Shown: positions 59,447 to 64,000 of the stretch, piece by piece
Layout: each line of letters begins with the position of its first letter
How positions within the stretch are numbered: position 1 is the first letter of the stretch
Made by a program: the position numbers and the translations under genes
The notes under the pieces: generated by a model
Databases searched by the model: none
The model's input: only the letters and a program-made list of their open reading frames with translations
What the model was told of the DNA's origin: nothing
NCBI RefSeq assembly: GCF_964340395.1
Contig: NC_135553.1
Location: 16,783,501 to 16,847,500 of the forward strand
DNA: 64,000 nucleotides
Source: Glandiceps talaboti
Lineage: Eukaryota; Hemichordata; Enteropneusta; Spengelidae
Direction: 5' to 3'

Positions 59447-59893
59447 TCTTATTCAAAATGGCGGCCCGCAGTGGTGCTCGGCGGGTTGTCATTCGAGAAA
59501 GGAATCAGGGAGGATTCTACCAATTTTTGCTCAATCTAAAATCACGAGTTTTTCTGTCTCCGGGCCCCTGAATTTAGGATCAACAGACGATCTATATGAA
59601 GTTAAGTTTCGAATGTTTGATGTCTTTGCTTTTGGGTGACTTAGCGAGAGGAGGGCCCAATCCAATGGGACTACCTTTCCATATTATACAAGTAGCACTG
59701 CAGAGTTTACATCAATCTTTGACTTATTTGAGCAACATGCTATCAGCTGAGATAGAACTAGGGAAAATTCTGGTTGCTGTAGCTTGGATACTTATCCATT
59801 TGCTACAGCCGTAACATCGATACAACTTGGACCTGGACGAAGGCGCTTGGAAATTTCAAAAGACCAATTGGAACACTTGCGTTCCCTCTTCTT
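59447..59893 (+). pseudogene. remnant of an integrase-core-type gene family, broken by a retroelement
   Basis: One frame (59596-59811) gives GGPNPMGLPFHIIQVALQSL, HQSLTYLSNMLSAEIELGKI. A second frame (to about 59893) gives LGPGRRRLEISKDQLEHLRS, LFF. Together they resemble the N-terminal helix and GRPR...EQL helix-turn-helix start of animal proteins that carry an rve-like integrase core (from memory, uncertain). A frameshift separates the two parts near 59780 and a CR1-like 3' end begins at once after LFF. Further upstream ATGGCGGCCCG at 59459 opens a 37-codon frame of unknown meaning. Confidence 0.35.
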
Positions 59894-60235
59894 TGATTTG
59901 ATTTGATTTATTTCAACACAAGAAAATAAACATTCAGTATACAGAAAACAGTTACAACAGACAAAATAAACGTTATATTGCTGGGATAACACAGTAAGGT
60001 TAAAAACTTATTTCCACTCTGGTCCCACATAGAACAGACAAACTCAACTTTACCAAAATACAGATTATTAAACAATCAATAAAATAGGAAGTCATCCTTT
60101 ACACATCGATCCATTAAATCATAACAGCACCCTTTCAACCTTTTCTTAAAAAGAGTACTAGAAGTTACGCTCTGTACATTAGGCCAAAAAAAAGGTTTTG
60201 TTTCCCGTCCTAAGGTAATTTCAAAAATGATGCGG
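59888..60235 (-). mobile_element. CR1/L2-like retrotransposon 3' end, antisense
   Basis: On the - strand: an RT C-terminal tail (FFWPNVQSVTSSTLFKKRLK), then AT-rich UTR, then a tail (AAATC)n at about 59888-59905. The peptide after GNKTFF resembles the CR1/L2 end motif. AGGCCAAAAAAAAGG...TTTCCCGTCC here matches the fragment at 63470-63510, so both may come from related elements. Confidence 0.6.
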
Positions 60236-60839
60236 TGATGCGGGTTTTTTTTTTATGGGGGGGGGGGTATGGAAACACACAACTGGTGGATCGATCAACA
60301 TTCCCAAGAACGCTGGCAAACTGTTCTCCCAAGGACTGGTACTGCTTTTGCATCCCAAGTTACGATCTTGCAACCACCTGATAATGGCATTGTGGAGTTC
60401 AAAACGTCTGTTTGGGCGATCCAAATTATGAAATTTAGGCCACACTTTTGAATGTCTTTGAGTCATCAGTCATCAGGTTGCCGTGACACTTTGTCACAGT
60501 CTTCGATCAAAACGATCTTGAAGTACTTGCCAAATTCCACTATGTCTTCCAGTTTTGCTTGTAGGGGGACACTCTGGAAATTTCCTTCATATACACGTGA
60601 CACCAAAGCCTCAATACGGCATATAGTTCGTACTGTTCGGGTAGAATAAATTGATCCCCAGAACTTAGAATACCTTTACATAAGTCCTCGTACAATCTGC
60701 ATACCTTGGTGGAACTTTCAACATTGACAAGTCCAAATGGACGCAAGATTTTGCTGCCAACGGACACTTGAATGGACAAAAGCATAGCGATACAAAAATA
60801 AAACATCCCCCTCACTGATCTACCACAGGCAACTGACAA
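60236..60839 (-). other. two adjacent unidentified reading frames, possible gene remnant
   Basis: 60839-60540 encodes SSTKVCRLYEDLCKGILSSG, DQFILPEQYELYAVLRLWC. 60466-60236 encodes HSKVWPKFHNLDRPNRRFEL, HNAIIRWLQDRNLGC. They lie on the same strand in different frames; an intermediate third-frame stretch (LEDIVEFGKYFKIVLIEDC) ends in a stop. The composition looks protein-like and the order suggests one broken coding unit or small exons. I do not recognise the family. Confidence 0.3.
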
Positions 60840-61659
60840 CGTACGAAGTATTTCAACTGTAAAAAAAATTCAGTGATTGTAATACTATATATTTACGGTA
60901 GTTAAAGAATTCTTGTTTAGATGTACCTCTATGCATTTCGTCTTCTTTACATGTTAGTTACATTCGAACGTGTTTCCCCGGTAGTGTTCATGTTTATCTC
61001 AGCGAACGCGTACGCGTTCTCTGCAGTTCGCTTCTCCTCCGAGCATGGGCATCATGGCACAATAAAGCTAAGATTGTGAATATATAAAATAACAAAATGA
61101 AAATAGAATTTAAAAACGAAACAAAAAAACCAGTCTTTTCCTATTGTAGAGGTAGATTTCTGATGTAATGCATGTGATGTGTGAGTTCGAGAAATATATC
61201 GTGTCAAAATGAACGTTGGTGGCTCACTTCTGTAGCGAGTGTCGGATGATACATTGTTGCAATTAGTTGCTAAGGGCGAGGACGCACTCGCTCATGTCAC
61301 CTTCTCCACACACTATAACATATGAGAGCGCTTCCTCGTCCTTCCTAGCAACGCAACAAAATATCGATCGTCTGCTCGCGCTCGGTCGCGCTTCGTTTTG
61401 AAAGTGCGACACCAACGTCGATGTAAGGTAAACCAGGAACCAGGAAGTAAAAAAGAAATCCTCGCTTCAGTTTGTTCATGAGTAAAATGCATGATTAAAC
61501 AAATATAACATGTATGTACGCGTCTACATGATACGCTATGTTCAAACGACGTATTCAGACGAAATGTATCAATTCAAATTACCAGTACTTTAATTACCCT
61601 TTAAATATACTACATCATACATGTAATACAATCACTGAATTGTTGTACAGTTGAAACAT
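60840..61659. other. no gene seen
   Basis: Mixed DNA with CG-containing stretches near 61000-61060 and 61370-61420. I see no exon that matches CMAS exon 1 or any other known family. Confidence 0.6.
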
Positions 61660-61662
61660 TTA

Positions 61663-63344
61663 GGGACCGGTCAGTTTCTTCGGCCTGGGGGGGGGGTCAC
61701 CCCGTTTTTGAAATTGGCAGTAGGGGGGGGGGGGTAATGCTGTTTTGAAAATTGTGGAAAGGGGGGGGGGTCATTGTGTTTTAAATTATGATGGAAGAAA
61801 AAAATCCTTTCTACAATGGCATATAGCCTTGTCTGAAATGTGGTACATGTCAATATTTGTTCTTGTCCATGATTTCTTTAATATTACTTATTAGTTCAAA
61901 CATAACTATACATATACATATACATATACATGTATTACCTAGCTACCACACTAGTTACAGAACATGTCATGTAAATGCTTGGCTGTTTCACAATCAATGC
62001 TTCACTTATATTGCAGTTTGGGGCAAAAGTGAACTTGAAGCTTTTGTAATGGCAATTTTCATAGATAGTTTATAAATGAAGTTAATCTAAATTGTTCTAC
62101 TCGTCATGTTATTGACACTACAAATCACCACATCTATCAGATTCCAGTTTCTATTATACACTAGGTATGACCACCTAAAGTTCTCTAACATACCAGTGAC
62201 TTTATTATACATATATTAATGCCCCTATACTAATGTTACATGTCTATTTTATGTGATATAGGAAACTCATTTAAAACGTACATTTACGTTAGCTTTTCGA
62301 AAGCTTGGAAATATTGCCTCAAAGGTTATGAATAACCTAAACATTGCCTTAGTATCTCAAGCAAAAAACTCCATATCTGCCAGGGGGAAACCCCAAGGAC
62401 TTCCTCACCCCCAGAGGTCACTCATGCATTCAACCAACAATCAGATGCACCAACAACCTTTTTACTGTCATAATGGTATTAAACTTTTCTTAAATATTTT
62501 CACCCTATTCTAATTTGAGATGATATTGTCTTTTCAAGATGTGAAATGTCTGCCAAGATAGTCTAAAATTGCATTAATCTCCAAATCTCCCCTACCAATG
62601 ATACTATCATTAGATGTGCTGACCTTTACTACATGTCTATAATGATGCCATTTAACTTTTTAAGAACATATTTCAACCCTTAGTGTAAGTTATAAAGAAT
62701 AGGGCTTCTAGAGGGAGACCCCCTCAGACCCCCCGCATGAGGTGTACACATCCCAGTCTCAAGATCTCCCCCCTACATCTTACTGTCAAGATCCTATCAA
62801 ACTATATTTCAAAAATATTTCAACCTTATGTAGTTGCTTTTTACATGTTGGTGCTGTCTTGTAAAGCTTGGAAATGATTTTCTAAAAATGTCTGAATAGT
62901 CTCAAAATTGACTTTTCAGAGTTAAAAACCTCCTGGGCTTCATGGGGGAGACCCCCTAGGACCCCCCATGACAGCTGTACTTATTCCCTTCGCAAGCTTT
63001 CCCCCTACCTTTCACTGTCAAGATGCTATTAAACTCCTTTTCAAATATATTTACCCTGTGTAGTCAATAATTATAATTATGATAGTGCTAACCCGGGATC
63101 TTATAAAGTAGATGCAAGACAGTCAAGCAGTCAACACTGAGTCACGATCAAAAAATACCTGTCACTCATGCGAATATCATATATGGGGGGGGGGGGGGTC
63201 ATCATGTTTTAGAATTAAGTGATAGGGGGGTCAGTCTGTTTTGGGTTTTACAGATAGGGGGGGTCAGTGACTTTTTGTCGGCCAGATTTAAGAATCCACC
63301 GCCCCCCGCCCCCCCCCCCCAGGCTGGAGAAACTGACCGGTCCC
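61663..63344. mobile_element. 1.7 kb Harbinger-like non-autonomous element with TTA target duplication
   Basis: Inverted ends GGGACCGGTCAGTTTCT and AGAAACTGACCGGTCCC are flanked on both sides by TTA (61660-61662 and 63345-63347), the size and type of PIF/Harbinger duplications. G-rich blocks (GGGGGGGTCA plus TGTTTT) recur inside both ends. The middle holds three degenerate ~270 bp repeats, each with GGGGGAGACCCCCTAGGACC-like palindromes (62385, 62705, 62945). No transposase frame is present. Confidence 0.75.
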
Positions 63345-63399
63345 TTAGAACGTTGTCAACTGCCTGTGGATCTACAGTAGTCAAATGAATTTTCACAAA

Positions 63400-64000
63400 T
63401 CGCCAGTGACGTCTGAAACAATAATATAAAGGGGAAACAGAATAAAAACGTACGATGCGCATGGTTTGGAATGACGCGCGCGAGGACGGGAAACAAAGCC
63501 TTTTTTTGGCCTTACTTTGTTGCATTGCACACTGGCTGTATAAACAAAACCATTCTGATAAAACCTAGCCCCACTTGGAATAAAAATTGAATACGGACCG
63601 GATCTAGTTCTATATACATGACTATTAAAAACAAATGGATCGGATAGATACTTCGATGCCAATCCTGTTCTAACTCTATGTACATGGTTGAGCTTAATGT
63701 ATGAAACCCTGTGGCCGACGGGGAGCTATCCCAATTCTTTGAAATGAGTTGGTTCAATATGAGTCCGCGGTGGCATATCCAGGACAAATCGTATAACCTT
63801 ACTTTGAGAAGTTTGAAGTTTGTGTTTGCTTTTCATAGTCAAGGCACTATACCAATATGAGCTGGTATAATCCAAATGGCATTGAACTAGACAATTGGCG
63901 AGTATAGTTTTCTGATATTAGTATCTAAGAATTTCTTATTGCGATATAAAAACTTCAGACGAGAGTGTGATTTTTTTAACAACCTTAGCTGCCATAGTTT
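63400..64000 (-). pseudogene. CR1/L2-like reverse transcriptase C-terminal fragment, frameshifted
   Basis: Read from 64000: SHSRLKFLYRNKKFLDTNIR, then a frameshift near 63895, QCHLDYTSSYWYSALTMKSK, SKVIRFVLDMPPRTHIEPTH, FKELG, a stop in place of W (G*LPVGHR), VSYIKLNHV and SGARFYQNGFVYTA. These are the usual thumb and C-terminal motifs of CR1/L2-type non-LTR elements. At least one shift and one stop show that it is dead. It continues past the window edge. Confidence 0.75.

Overview
The window is nuclear DNA of an invertebrate animal. Genes are split by many GT-AG introns, the DNA is AT-rich, and simple repeats, minisatellites and small inverted-repeat transposons are dense. The best guess is a non-vertebrate deuterostome (hemichordate, echinoderm or cephalochordate). 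The reason is the gene set: CMP-sialic acid synthetase with a C-terminal HAD domain, RRN3, NTAN1 and Ro60 all resemble the vertebrate proteins closely. Species cannot be fixed from the sequence alone.

Layout. (1) 250-6301, + strand: the last seven coding exons of RRN3, the RNA polymerase I initiation factor. (2) 7967-18400, - strand: a complete ten-exon NTAN1 of 310 codons, convergent with RRN3. (3) 16136-17869, - strand: an uninterrupted 577-codon Ro60 gene inside NTAN1 intron 1. (4) 18401-25632: intergenic DNA carrying several non-autonomous DNA transposons, two of them with clean target-site duplications. (5) 25633-41318, + strand: a complete seven-exon CMAS (copy A, 406 codons). Its intron 1 holds a long non-LTR retrotransposon ORF and its other introns hold large tandem arrays. 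(6) 41319-47296: repeat-rich spacer. (7) 47297-55155, - strand: a second CMAS (copy B), tail to tail with copy A. Exons 2-7 are present and intact; exon 1 was not found and probably lies beyond the right edge. (8) 55156-64000: transposon-rich DNA, probably copy B intron 1. It contains a Penelope-like fragment, two CR1/L2-like fragments, an integrase-family remnant and a 1.7 kb Harbinger-like element.

The two CMAS genes are the functional centre of the window. Each joins a CMP-sialic acid synthetase to a HAD-phosphatase-like domain that keeps the catalytic acidic residues (DxDG and GNDxxD) which the human protein, as I recall it, has partly lost. Either or both copies could therefore be bifunctional. 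RRN3 (rRNA transcription), NTAN1 (Asn/N-degron pathway) and Ro60 (RNA quality control) are housekeeping genes with no pathway link to CMAS. RRN3 and NTAN1 are also neighbours in human 16p13.11, so that adjacency looks like old synteny.

All exon borders below were read by eye from reading-frame continuity, splice signals and remembered family sequences. No alignment or database search was run.
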